DNA from: Infirmifilum lucidum
Lineage (GTDB): Archaea > Thermoproteota > Thermoprotei > Thermofilales > Thermofilaceae
Direction of reading: 5' to 3'
Assembly: GCF_014876775.1 (NCBI RefSeq)
Contig: NZ_CP062310.1
Coordinates: forward strand, 558,001-622,000
DNA length: 64,000 bases
Positions within the stretch are counted from its first letter, which is position 1. The number at the start of each line of letters is the position of its first letter. The translations under genes were made by a program, and so were the position numbers. Under the pieces are notes generated by a model that was not told the origin of the DNA, searched no databases, and saw nothing but the letters and a program-made list of their open reading frames with translations. Shown piece by piece: positions 33,859 to 41,967 of the stretch.

Positions 33859-35064
33859 TTATGGCTTTATTGTGATTTTACCGTCGATCCTCTGATGAGC
33901 CCTCTCGAAAGCCTTGTGCACCTCGTCCAACTTGAACTTCGAAGTTATGACTTGAGTCATGTCAATCCTGCCCGCAGCCATCAGGCGGATAACGTTGCCG
34001 AAGTTCCTGAAGCCGGAGTGGCCCTGGCTCCCGAAGAGTTGCCCCCTCCTCACCTGGAACACTTCGAGGTATATGGGAACCTCTTTGGGCGCCCTACCAA
34101 TCCAGGTTATCTTGCCATCGATAGCGATACTCCTCTGTATTTGCGGAAGAGTGTACTGGGGGGCGCCTGCGGCCTCGACGTGGAAGTCTGCTCCTTGGCC
34201 GTCTGTCACCTCGAGGATCTTCTCCCAAGGTTGAACTCCATTCTTCTCTAGCTCAACGGGGTTAAAGACATAATCGGCTCCCACTTTCTTGGCTAGTTCC
34301 CTCCTAACTGGGCTGACTTCGAAGGCTATTATCTTTCCCGCGCCTGCTGCCTTAGCTAGAGCGATCGCGGCCAGTCCTATTGGGCCTGCACCCCAGACAA
34401 CGACGTAGCTCCCAGGCTTGAAGCCGCCTGCCCTTGTGAACATAGCATGGTAGGCGACAGAAGTGGGCTCTACGAGGCTACCGGCTTCAAACGCTCTGTC
34501 CTCGCTGCCATACCTCTCCAGGAGCGAGTTTATCTTCCAAGCATACTTAGCCTTCACGACCACGTAGTCGGCCATAGCGCCATCGTGTGTGAATCCGAGC
34601 TCCCCGAACTCTAGATCCGCAGGGTCATTCAGCCTAATGCAGTGGTTGAAGTCTATCCCCCTACAAGCGTCACACTCCCCACACCAGAACATCTCCTCGC
34701 TTGTAACCATGTCACCGGGTTTCAGCCCCCTCACGTTTGCCCCGACTTTCTCTACGACCCCGCTGAACTCGTGGCCTATTACTACTGGGAATCTTGTTAA
34801 GCCAGGGTATATGATATAGCCCTCTTCGTCTGTCTCGAGAAAGTGTATGTCGCTACCACATATCCCCACGGCTTTCACTCTAATTAGAATTTCGTCGGGC
34901 TTAGGTTCTGGAACTGGGTAGTCGGTTCTAAGAACTAGCTTCGGGTTTCTCCAGACTTTGCTGCCTTCGCGAACTTTGTGCGTTCGGAGCTCATCCTGAC
35001 TTATCTTGTACCCGGGTCTTGGGGCAAAGTTCGCATATACTAGTGCCGCTCTCATAGTTGCCAT
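33859..35064 (-). CDS. Zinc-dependent dehydrogenase, IolM-like (scyllo-inosose 3-dehydrogenase candidate)
   Basis: Medium-chain dehydrogenase of 401 residues. Catalytic zinc ligands are in GICGSDIHF and GHEFSG; the structural zinc lobe is CGECDACRGIDFNHC; the Rossmann loop is GAGPIGLAAIALAKAAGA. The N-terminus ANFAPRPGYKIS and the TDEEGYIIYPGLTRFPVVIGHE block closely recall Thermotoga TM0412, annotated as scyllo-inosose 3-dehydrogenase. Start ATG 35064 or ATG 35055. A TTATAAAC-type TATA element (35099-35106) lies upstream. The gene leads the unit with the hydrolase and the hydroxyacid dehydrogenase. Confidence 0.75.
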   Translation of the reverse strand: MATMRAALVYANFAPRPGYKISQDELRTHKVREGSKVWRNPKLVLRTDYPVPEPKPDEILIRVKAVGICGSDIHFLETDEEGYIIYPGLTRFPVVIGHEFSGVVEKVGANVRGLKPGDMVTSEEMFWCGECDACRGIDFNHCIRLNDPADLEFGELGFTHDGAMADYVVVKAKYAWKINSLLERYGSEDRAFEAGSLVEPTSVAYHAMFTRAGGFKPGSYVVVWGAGPIGLAAIALAKAAGAGKIIAFEVSPVRRELAKKVGADYVFNPVELEKNGVQPWEKILEVTDGQGADFHVEAAGAPQYTLPQIQRSIAIDGKITWIGRAPKEVPIYLEVFQVRRGQLFGSQGHSGFRNFGNVIRLMAAGRIDMTQVITSKFKLDEVHKAFERAHQRIDGKITIKP

Positions 35065-35203
35065 GCTTTTTCGCCGAATAGCTCACACTTATCACTTCTT
35101 ATAAACAAATTGAGGAAGACATAAAAATCAAGCAGGTATTCGAGATCAAAAGCGTTATTACTGTTATGTATTTAACTACACAGATACTTGCAGTAATGGT
35201 AGT
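35065..35203. promoter_or_regulatory. Divergent promoter region with inverted-repeat operator candidate
   Basis: Separates the IolM-like and IolO-like genes. The minus-strand TATA is in 35099-35106; the plus-strand TATA is TATTTAA near 35169-35175, about 28 bp from a start near 35197. A perfect 7-bp inverted repeat, ATTACTG (35157-35163) and CAGTAAT (35191-35197), flanks the plus-strand TATA box, a placement suited to a repressor. The regulator is not identified. Confidence 0.5.
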
Positions 35204-36025
35204 ATGTTCAAGCTGTCGATCGTCTACACGCCTCTTAAGGCGAAATTCGAGGCTGTCGCTACAGGGGCGCCTGAAGTAGTGATACCTCTCCTGGCAGAGC
35301 TGGGCTATAATGGCGTGGAGTTCTCCTTACTCGACCCCTCAGAGCTACTTCGCCTCGCCAGTATTGCGCACGATTACGGCCTGCAGGTGCCGGCTGTCGG
35401 TACAGGGCTTAACTACCTGCACCTTGGCTTAGACCTCACGGGCCCGGACGAGGAGACGAGGAGGAGGGCGCTCGAGAGAATTCTGGACTTCATAGCTGGC
35501 GCGTACAGGTCAGAGGCCGGAGGAGTTATAATTGGCCTTATCAGGGGGCGTGGGGAACATTACAGTACTGTCGAAGAGGCTCTTAAAGTGCTCGAGAACC
35601 AGCTACAAGCTGTCTGTAAGAGCGCGTCTGAGCACGGCGTAAGGGTATTCCTCGAGCCTCTCAACCGCTATGAAACACGGCTTATAAACACGGTTTCGGA
35701 GGGTCTGGACTTCATCGGCAGGCTTGACTGCGGTAGCGTTTACCTCCTCTTGGACACATTCCACATGAACATAGAGGAGCCTGTAATCGAGGACTCCATA
35801 CGCGCCGCCGGCGACAGGATAGGACACTTCCACGTAGCAGACAGTAACAGGTATGCACCCGGCATGGGCCACCTAGACTTCTCCTCAATACTTGCTGCAC
35901 TCCACGACACAGGGTACCGCGGCTTTGTGTCAGCTGAAGTCATAGTAAAACCGGACTTCGAGGCAGTCGCGAAGCTAACGCTGAACACGCTACGGGTAGC
36001 GATGAGAGGATTGCAGAACTTGTAG
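35204..36025 (+). CDS. Sugar epimerase TIM barrel, IolO-like (5-keto-L-gluconate epimerase candidate)
   Basis: A 273-residue xylose-isomerase-like TIM barrel. Metal and substrate residues appear in EPLNRYETRLINTVSEGL, LLLDTFHMNIEE, IGHFHVADSNRYAPGMGHLDF and FVSAEVI. These blocks, with VIIGLIRGRGE, match my memory of Thermotoga TM0416, described as 5-keto-L-gluconate epimerase forming D-tagaturonate. Divergent from the IolM/IolN-like genes and sharing the same promoter region. D-tagatose 3-epimerase-like activity on another sugar is the alternative. Confidence 0.74.
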   Translation: MFKLSIVYTPLKAKFEAVATGAPEVVIPLLAELGYNGVEFSLLDPSELLRLASIAHDYGLQVPAVGTGLNYLHLGLDLTGPDEETRRRALERILDFIAGAYRSEAGGVIIGLIRGRGEHYSTVEEALKVLENQLQAVCKSASEHGVRVFLEPLNRYETRLINTVSEGLDFIGRLDCGSVYLLLDTFHMNIEEPVIEDSIRAAGDRIGHFHVADSNRYAPGMGHLDFSSILAALHDTGYRGFVSAEVIVKPDFEAVAKLTLNTLRVAMRGLQNL

Positions 36026-36068
36026 AAGTACAATATTAAATACCTGTTCTCAGAGAGTAGTATAGGTT

Positions 36069-36845
36069 ATGACGCAGAGTAAAATCAAGATATACTTTCT
36101 CGGGACTTCGGGGAGCACGTTCACTGGCAGAGATTTCCCCCCTTGCATCTACGTTGAGGGGTTCCTCTTCGACTGCCCTGCTCAGTGCCCCCAAAAGTTG
36201 GCTGAACGCGGCCTTCTAGGCTCACTTCATACAGTTCTGCTAACACACCTGCACATGGATCACTCCCTGGGAATTTACGATCTCGCGTGGCATCTCGGGA
36301 CAGTAATGTCAGAAAGGAGGCTGAGGCTCTACCTCCCGGCAGATGGCAGGGAAACAGTCTCCCAAGGTTTCAAAGTTCTAGGCGGCGCGCTGTCCGGCAA
36401 ACTACTGGGCTTCTTCGAGATAATAGAGGTCGGAGACGGCTTTGTAGACAACGGCATTAAAGCCGTGGCTACGCAACACTCAGTACCGGCAGTGGGCTAT
36501 AGGCTGGATATCGGGGACGTCTCTATATGCTATACCGGGGATACTGCACCCTCAGAGAAAGTAATAGAGGCCTTTAGCGGCTGTAGCGTTCTCATACACG
36601 ACTCTACTTACCCGCCGGGATACGAGGAACTAGCAGTGAGAGACGGCCACTCGACGCCCCGCCAGGCCGCGGAAGTCGCCAGGCTAGCAAAAGCGCAACT
36701 GCTAGTACTCGTACACCTCCCCTATGCACGCCTCGGCGACAGGGTAGGCGAGGAGTTCTTGAGGACGGCAAAAGAGATCTTCCCGAAGGTTGTCGTGCCG
36801 GAACCTGGCTATGTGCTCGAGCTAGGTGGCGCTTCTTGGAGGTAA
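36069..36845 (+). CDS. Metallo-beta-lactamase-fold hydrolase, RNase Z-like
   Basis: A 258-residue MBL protein. The core motif LTHLHMDHSLG (about 58-68) binds zinc, with VATQHSVPAVGYRL, YTGDTAPSEKV (Asp) and LVHLPY as further ligands. FLGTSGSTF at the N-terminus is the usual MBL opening. No flexible exosite arm of RNase Z is evident, so the substrate is uncertain. Its end overlaps the RimI-like gene's TTG start. Confidence 0.83.
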   Translation: MTQSKIKIYFLGTSGSTFTGRDFPPCIYVEGFLFDCPAQCPQKLAERGLLGSLHTVLLTHLHMDHSLGIYDLAWHLGTVMSERRLRLYLPADGRETVSQGFKVLGGALSGKLLGFFEIIEVGDGFVDNGIKAVATQHSVPAVGYRLDIGDVSICYTGDTAPSEKVIEAFSGCSVLIHDSTYPPGYEELAVRDGHSTPRQAAEVARLAKAQLLVLVHLPYARLGDRVGEEFLRTAKEIFPKVVVPEPGYVLELGGASWR

Positions 36846-37285
36846 CGATACGCGAGGTAAGAGCCGAAGACTTGTTCTACATAGTAGAGATAGAGGAAAA
36901 AGTTTTCAGAGCCGACGCATTCGGCTTTAACTACGTCTTTTACCTCTACGAGAACTGCCGAGACTTCTTCCTCGTGGCCGACTATAAGGGCATGCTTGTA
37001 GGGTATGTTGTTTCGTGCGTAGAAGGGGAAGAAGTACACGTGCACAGCGTAGCAGTAGTGGAGTGGTTTAGAGGCAAGGGGATTGGTAGGAGGCTAATGG
37101 AAGAGACGATCCGTCTTGCCAGATCGCGGGGCTTGAGGAGGGTCAGACTAGAAGTGAAGACAGGGAATACGGTAGCTATATCCCTATACGAGAAGCTGGG
37201 GTTCGAGCGTAAAGCTCTCCTAAAGAACTACTATGCAGACGGGAGCGACGCATACCTTTACGTGCTAACGCTCAGTAGCTCTTAG
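36836..37285 (+). CDS. GNAT acetyltransferase, RimI/Ard1-like
   Basis: N-terminal protein acetyltransferase candidate of 149 residues. VHVHSVAVVEWFRGKGIGRRLMEETIRLA (split here as VHSVAV plus WFRGKGIGRRLM) gives the acetyl-CoA loop R/QxxGxG, and LEVKTGNTVAISLYEKLGF is the RimI C-terminal block. TTG start overlapping the MBL stop. Its last 14 bp overlap the convergent ProRS gene. Confidence 0.85.
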   Translation: MEVTIREVRAEDLFYIVEIEEKVFRADAFGFNYVFYLYENCRDFFLVADYKGMLVGYVVSCVEGEEVHVHSVAVVEWFRGKGIGRRLMEETIRLARSRGLRRVRLEVKTGNTVAISLYEKLGFERKALLKNYYADGSDAYLYVLTLSSS

Positions 37286-38720
37286 CAACGTAGACTACCT
37301 GCCTAGCTGGCCTACCGCACCATGCGCACTTCCCGTAATCGCCTTCCTGGAAGTCTATCTCTGTGCCTCTGACTTTACCCCCGTCTGTTTTCTCCTTGAG
37401 ATCCATTGCGCACTCTTCTGTCCCGCAGAACGGCATTTTGACGATGTTGCCGCTCTTAATGAATTTGATTACCTCCTCCCGAGTCTTTGCCTCTACGATG
37501 TGTGATTCGAAAAACTCCTTAGCTCTCCTCTTTAAGTTTTCAAGGATGTCGACCTCCAGCCTCTCTATTGTAGGCAGAAGGTCGCTTTCAGCGACAACTG
37601 TGCGCTCTCCAGTGTCGCGCCTAAAAACCGTAAGCACTTTGTTTTCAATTTCCCTGCGCCCTATCTCTATCCTCACAGGCACGCCCCTCAGTTCCCAGTC
37701 ATTAAACTTCCAGCCAGGGGTGTACCCTTCGCGGTCGTCAACGCGCACCCGGTACCCCTTCTGCGCAAGCGTCTCGGCGACCTCCCGTGCCTTTGCCAGA
37801 ATGGGTGCTTTGTCGACCTCCTTGTAATAAATAGGTATTATAACGATCTGTATTGGAGCAACGCTGAACGGCAGTACAAGCCCCTTGTCGTCACCGTGGA
37901 TAGCCACCAGAGCAGCAGCAATCCTCCATATCCCGGGTCCGTAACATGTCTGCCATACGAACTTCCTCTGGCCGTCCCTGTCAAGGAAAGTGACGTTAAA
38001 AGCCTTCGCAAAGCGCTGGCCAAGATCGTGCGTGGACGAGATCTGCAGGACTCGTCCGTCGGGCATCAAGGTATCGGCAGCATACGTGTCCTCAGCTCCG
38101 GCAAATTTGTCCCAAGGAGGCCGCTTTAAGAAGAGGAAAGGTATTCCTAGTTTCTCCCAGATGATCTTCCCGGAGTTTTCCATGTCCTCACGGACTTGCC
38201 TCAGAGCTTCTTCGTGAGTGGCAAAAGCGTCGTGAGCTTCTATCCACAGGAACTCTCTCCCTCGGATGAGGGGCCTCGTGTTGCTCTCATTCCTGTAGAC
38301 GCTCACACTCTGATAGAGCTTCAGGGGGAGATCCCTGTAGCTCTCAATCCAGTAGGAGTACATGTAGTAGAAGGCTGTCTCCGATGTTGGCCTTAGAGCA
38401 AGCCTCCTCTCGAGCTTCTCGTCTCCGGCCTCTGTCACCCAGAAAACCTCTGGCTTGAAGCCTTCAACGTGTTCCTTCTCTTTTTCAAAGTTCTCCTCCG
38501 GTATGACCAGCGGGAACAGCACGGGCTCGTGCCCTGTTTTCTCAAGCTCTTCCTCGAAAAGCCTGTAGATGGCTTTTATTATCCTCATGAGCCAGGGCCT
38601 GTGCACTACAAAGCCCTGGACATTATACCTAAGGTCTACGAGGCCGGCCTTTACTAAGACCTGTGAGTACCACTCGGAGAAGTCCTCGCTCTTCTTCACA
38701 GTTATACCTAGAGTAGACAT
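37272..38720 (-). CDS. proS: Prolyl-tRNA synthetase, archaeal/eukaryal type
   Basis: Class II synthetase charging tRNA-Pro. Motif 2 (VYRNESNTRPLIRGREFLWIEAH, read as VYRNESNTRP and REFLWIEAHDAF) and the motif 3-region TCYGPGIWR are visible. A C-terminal zinc-binding domain (CGTEECAMDL and KCAWCG) and terminal Tyr identify the archaeal form (about 482 residues). The start at ATG 38720 is chosen over 38747 because GGGGTG lies 4 nt upstream and the extra N-terminal residues look non-coding. Confidence 0.94.
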   Translation of the reverse strand: MSTLGITVKKSEDFSEWYSQVLVKAGLVDLRYNVQGFVVHRPWLMRIIKAIYRLFEEELEKTGHEPVLFPLVIPEENFEKEKEHVEGFKPEVFWVTEAGDEKLERRLALRPTSETAFYYMYSYWIESYRDLPLKLYQSVSVYRNESNTRPLIRGREFLWIEAHDAFATHEEALRQVREDMENSGKIIWEKLGIPFLFLKRPPWDKFAGAEDTYAADTLMPDGRVLQISSTHDLGQRFAKAFNVTFLDRDGQRKFVWQTCYGPGIWRIAAALVAIHGDDKGLVLPFSVAPIQIVIIPIYYKEVDKAPILAKAREVAETLAQKGYRVRVDDREGYTPGWKFNDWELRGVPVRIEIGRREIENKVLTVFRRDTGERTVVAESDLLPTIERLEVDILENLKRRAKEFFESHIVEAKTREEVIKFIKSGNIVKMPFCGTEECAMDLKEKTDGGKVRGTEIDFQEGDYGKCAWCGRPARQVVYVAKSY

Positions 38721-38835
38721 ACTACACCCCACTGTCAAAAAAGCCAAAAATATTTTTCCTACAGAGTGTCTGAAGCACGTGCATAAGCAAAACCAGCTTT
38801 ACAAAAACGATTACTTCGGTTATAATGCACAAAAA

Positions 38836-38929
38836 AGCCCCGGCCGGGATTTGAACCCGGGACCCCCGCCTGCCTGTACCAGGACTAGGTTTACCAGAGC
38901 GGTGCTCTAACCAGCTGAGCTACCGGGGC
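38836..38929 (-). tRNA. tRNA-Thr (anticodon GGT) with 20-nt intron
   Basis: The minus strand folds as a tRNA: acceptor GCCCCGG/CCGGGGC, D arm GCTC/GAGC, anticodon stem CCGCT/GGCGG with loop CTGGTAA, T arm CCGGG-TTCAAAT-CCCGG, discriminator T. Anticodon GGT reads ACC/ACU threonine codons. The mature 74 nt is interrupted by 20 nt at 38872-38891, exactly at canonical position 37/38, expected to be removed by the archaeal splicing endonuclease. The 3' CCA is not encoded. A run of T (38831-38836 complement) follows. Confidence 0.95.
38872..38891 (-). other. tRNA intron (position 37/38)
   Basis: Twenty nucleotides between A37 and A38 of tRNA-Thr(GGT). Removing them restores the 7-nt anticodon loop and the 3' anticodon-stem strand GGCGG. 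The boundary was set by stem pairing, and a bulge-helix-bulge was not modelled in detail. Confidence 0.85.
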
Positions 38930-38950
38930 TAAGAGTTTTTCCCGCGATGG

Positions 38951-38958
38951 GGTTTATC
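38951..38958 (-). promoter_or_regulatory. TATA-like box for tRNA-Thr
   Basis: GATAAACC on the minus strand, about 25 bp upstream of the tRNA 5' end at 38929. It overlaps the stop codon of the mevalonate kinase gene, so the tRNA has a promoter squeezed into the 27-bp gap. Confidence 0.5.
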
Positions 38959-39922
38959 AGCTTTTCGCCTCGACGACGACTCCTTCGCTTGACACATTGC
39001 TTATGATCACCCTTGGGCTTATCTTTTCGAGCTCCTTCGCTACGGCGTTTTCGCTTCCTTTCCTGCATAGAGCTACTATAAAGCCACCTCCCCCGGCTCC
39101 TGTTAGCTTCGCTCCTAGAGCTCCGGCTCTTCTAGCAGTGTACACAAGTTGTTCGATTTCCTGGGTAGAGACCCCTATTGCTGAGAGGAGGCCGTGGTTC
39201 ACGTTCATTAACACTCCAACAGCCTCCCAGTCTCCCCGCTCCATGAGTTTTGCCGCTTCTACTGCCAGTCTCCCGGCGGCATAGTAGATGGGTTCGAGGA
39301 CGTTTGGGAAGGCCTCTTTCAGGGCTAGTACGCGTTTCACGAACTCACCCGTATTTCTCGCCCTGCCCGTGTCTGCTAGCACTAGGCTGACCTCGCTGAA
39401 GTCGACGTTTAGCCTCAAGAAGCCTTCACCCTTCCTGTATGCAATTGCCCCTCCAAACGTAGCGATAGTGTTGTCGATGCCACTAGGCCTGCCATGGACT
39501 ATTTTCTCGGACTCAAAGGCCAGCTTGGAGATCTCCTCAGGTGATAGCTCTGCGCCGAGTACATAGGAGGTAGCGGCGATAGTTGCCACTGCGACCGATG
39601 CAGACGAACCCATCCCCGAGCCGGGAGGTATTGAGGAGTCGACCTCTATGTCTATGCCCCGCGGAGATCCAATTCTCTCCATGACGAGGTATGCTGAGTA
39701 GGCTACGGGGAATAGAGGGTCACCCTCCCCAGAGGGTGGGATCGCAAACTTCCTTGCCATGGACAAGTTCCTGCTCGATACTCTTATGACGCTGGCGTCC
39801 ATCAGGCTGGCCTTCACTCTGGCGCGTAGCGAGAGGGCTACAGCTATAGCTGGCTGGTTCTCTACCACAAAGTGTTCTCCGAAGAGAATAGCTTTGCCAG
39901 GAGACGATGCAATTGCGTACAC
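38957..39922 (-). CDS. mvk: Mevalonate kinase
   Basis: GHMP kinase phosphorylating mevalonate in isoprenoid synthesis. The 321-residue protein shows ASSPGKAILFGEHFVV (N-terminal), the ATP loop SSIPPGSGMGSSASVAVA (about 95-112), SGIDNTIATFGG with the catalytic Asp, and KLTGAGGGGFIVAL near the end. GTG start at 39922. Works downstream of the HMG-CoA reductase at 13488, which lies 24 kb away. Confidence 0.95.
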   Translation of the reverse strand: MYAIASSPGKAILFGEHFVVENQPAIAVALSLRARVKASLMDASVIRVSSRNLSMARKFAIPPSGEGDPLFPVAYSAYLVMERIGSPRGIDIEVDSSIPPGSGMGSSASVAVATIAATSYVLGAELSPEEISKLAFESEKIVHGRPSGIDNTIATFGGAIAYRKGEGFLRLNVDFSEVSLVLADTGRARNTGEFVKRVLALKEAFPNVLEPIYYAAGRLAVEAAKLMERGDWEAVGVLMNVNHGLLSAIGVSTQEIEQLVYTARRAGALGAKLTGAGGGGFIVALCRKGSENAVAKELEKISPRVIISNVSSEGVVVEAKS

Positions 39923-39970
39923 GTGAGAGAGTTACAGCCCTTACAAATAAAAACATCTTCTTGCTTGAGT

Positions 39971-41350
39971 TCAAGCGATCCCGATGCTTGCGAGGTGCGC
40001 TCGAAGCCTCTCTATCGACTCCACGACCTTCTCTTTGGGGTATTCGTACGCCGGTAGCCTGCCTTCGAAGTAGTCAGCGTAGGCTGCCAGGTCGAGGAGG
40101 CCGTGCCCGCTCAGGTTGAATAGTATCACTCTCTCTTCATTTTTTTCTCGCGCTTCGAGAGCCAGGTCTACCACGGCTTTTATCGCGTGTGCACTCTCCG
40201 GGGCGGGGATGAACCCCTCTGCCTGCGCGAACAAGACTGCCGCATTAAACACAGAGACTTGGTCGTACGCCACGCTATCAAATATCCCGTGCTTCTTCAA
40301 CAGGCTGAGGGTGGGCGCGGCGCCGTGGTACCTCAAGCCCCCAGCGTGGATGGGGGGCGGTATGTAGTCGTGGCCAAGCGTGTACATCTTAATCAGGGGA
40401 GTTAGCCTGGCAGTATCGCCGTAGTCGTACATGTACTCTCCCTTAGTGAGGGAGGGCGCCGCTGTCGGCTCAACAGCTATGAACTTTACGTTCTTCGGCG
40501 CTTTCCTGTCGCGAACGAGCATGTAGAACGGGTAGGCCAAGCCCGCGAAGTTGCTCCCACCGCCCACGCATCCCACAACATAATCTGGGAAATCGTCTGC
40601 GAGCTTCATCTGCTCGATGGCCTCGAGGCCTATCACTGTCTGATGCATTAGCACGTGGTTAAGGACGCTACCTAGGCTGTACTTCGTGTGCTCGTGGGTT
40701 ACAGCATCCTCTATCGCCTCGCTTATTGCTATCCCCAGGGATCCGGGGTTGTCTGGCTCTCTCTCGAGGATCTCTCTGCCGACCCTCGTCCTGTTGCTGG
40801 GGCTGGGAACGACTTCAGCGCCCCAAGTCTTCATCAAGATTGCGCGGTAGGGCTTCTGCTGGTAGCTGGCCTTGACCATGTAGACTGTGAGCTTGAGCCC
40901 GAAGAGGTTCGTGGCGAAAGCCAGTGCACTCCCCCACTGGCCTGCACCGGTTTCAGTTGTAAGCCTTTGAACGCCTTCCCGCAGGTTATAGTATGCCTGT
41001 GCGACTGCAGTGTTTGGTTTGTGAGAGCCGGGTGGGCTCACTCCTTCGTACTTGAAGTATATCCTGGCGGGAGTCTTGAGGACTCTCTCGAGTCGGGATG
41101 CCCTGACTAGCGGCGTGGGCCTCCAGATGGAGTAAACTTCGCGTACTTCCTCCGGTATCGTCACGAACCTATCGAGGGACACTTCCTGTCTTACGATTTC
41201 CTTGGGGAAAATTGCCTCGAGGTCTTGTGGCTTCACGGGCTCCTCGGTAGCAGGGTTGAGCGATGGAGGGAGGGGCTCGGGTAAGTCCGGCAAGATGTTG
41301 TACCACCTGGTGGGGAGCAGTGTCTCATCAATTATGTACTTTTTTACCAT
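39971..41350 (-). CDS. trpB2: Tryptophan synthase beta chain, TrpB2 type
   Basis: PLP enzyme joining indole and serine to tryptophan. [12 protein letters not shown], the PLP lysine in [10 protein letters not shown] (near residue 112), [28 protein letters not shown] (glycine-rich phosphate site) and the N-terminal [18 protein letters not shown] block identify the longer TrpB2 class, which acts without TrpA. ATG 41350 is preferred over GTG 41371 because a TATA-like TGTATAAATG (41371-41380) lies about 26 bp upstream. No other trp genes are in the window. Confidence 0.93.
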   Translation of the reverse strand: MVKKYIIDETLLPTRWYNILPDLPEPLPPSLNPATEEPVKPQDLEAIFPKEIVRQEVSLDRFVTIPEEVREVYSIWRPTPLVRASRLERVLKTPARIYFKYEGVSPPGSHKPNTAVAQAYYNLREGVQRLTTETGAGQWGSALAFATNLFGLKLTVYMVKASYQQKPYRAILMKTWGAEVVPSPSNRTRVGREILEREPDNPGSLGIAISEAIEDAVTHEHTKYSLGSVLNHVLMHQTVIGLEAIEQMKLADDFPDYVVGCVGGGSNFAGLAYPFYMLVRDRKAPKNVKFIAVEPTAAPSLTKGEYMYDYGDTARLTPLIKMYTLGHDYIPPPIHAGGLRYHGAAPTLSLLKKHGIFDSVAYDQVSVFNAAVLFAQAEGFIPAPESAHAIKAVVDLALEAREKNEERVILFNLSGHGLLDLAAYADYFEGRLPAYEYPKEKVVESIERLRAHLASIGIA

Positions 41351-41370
41351 TTTCTGTTCACAAGTTACCA

Positions 41371-41451
41371 CATTTATACACTGAGGTATATAAATGTTTC
41401 CTCGAGGAGTGTACGAGTAGTTATAATAGGGTCTAAGAGGGGAAATAAACT
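41371..41451. promoter_or_regulatory. Divergent promoter, trpB2 and HTH-ACT regulator
   Basis: About 100 bp between the trpB2 ATG and the regulator GTG. The minus-strand TATA element is at 41371-41380; the plus-strand element TTATAAT is near 41422-41428, about 27 bp from the GTG at 41452. Both messages would be leaderless or nearly so. Confidence 0.45.
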
Positions 41452-41967
41452 GTGGACGGCACCCTGATCGAAAGGTTTACTGCTGCTGTTAGAGGCCACG
41501 AAAAGAAACTGGATGTCATCAAAGTTCTGCTAAAGTATGGACTCAGTGTACGCGATGACGTGGTATACCTGGGGGAGAAGATAAGAGTCCCCTACAAGTC
41601 CATAGCTCTAGAGGCAGGAGTTGACAGGAGGACAGTCCTCGAGACTGCGCGCCTGATCAGTAGCGATGAATTCCTCAGGGAGTTTTTCTCCAGGCTTAGG
41701 CCGGCCGGCCCCTCACTGGTAAACGTGGCCAAGCTGTTAGGCTATAGGTGTTTAATAGTTGAAACTTTTGAGGACAAGCCAGGGATACTGGCTTGGGTTG
41801 CCAGCGCCTTGGCCGAGAAAGGCATAAACATACTACAGGTGGTGGCGGAGGATCCTACACTTTACGAAGAGCCAAAACTGTACGTTGTCGTCTCCTCCAG
41901 TGTCCCCGGGGAAGTGATCGACAAGATCCTCCAGCACCCGGCTATAAAACGCGTCTCGATAAGCTAG
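41452..41967 (+). CDS. HTH-ACT domain regulator
   Basis: A 171-residue protein with an N-terminal HTH-like part (about 40-75: [27 protein letters not shown]) and a C-terminal ACT domain (about 100-171: [32 protein letters not shown]), which usually binds an amino acid. Divergent from trpB2, so control of that gene in response to tryptophan or another amino acid is plausible (inference). GTG start. Its last 26 bp overlap the convergent DHH gene. Confidence 0.78.
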   Translation: MDGTLIERFTAAVRGHEKKLDVIKVLLKYGLSVRDDVVYLGEKIRVPYKSIALEAGVDRRTVLETARLISSDEFLREFFSRLRPAGPSLVNVAKLLGYRCLIVETFEDKPGILAWVASALAEKGINILQVVAEDPTLYEEPKLYVVVSSSVPGEVIDKILQHPAIKRVSIS

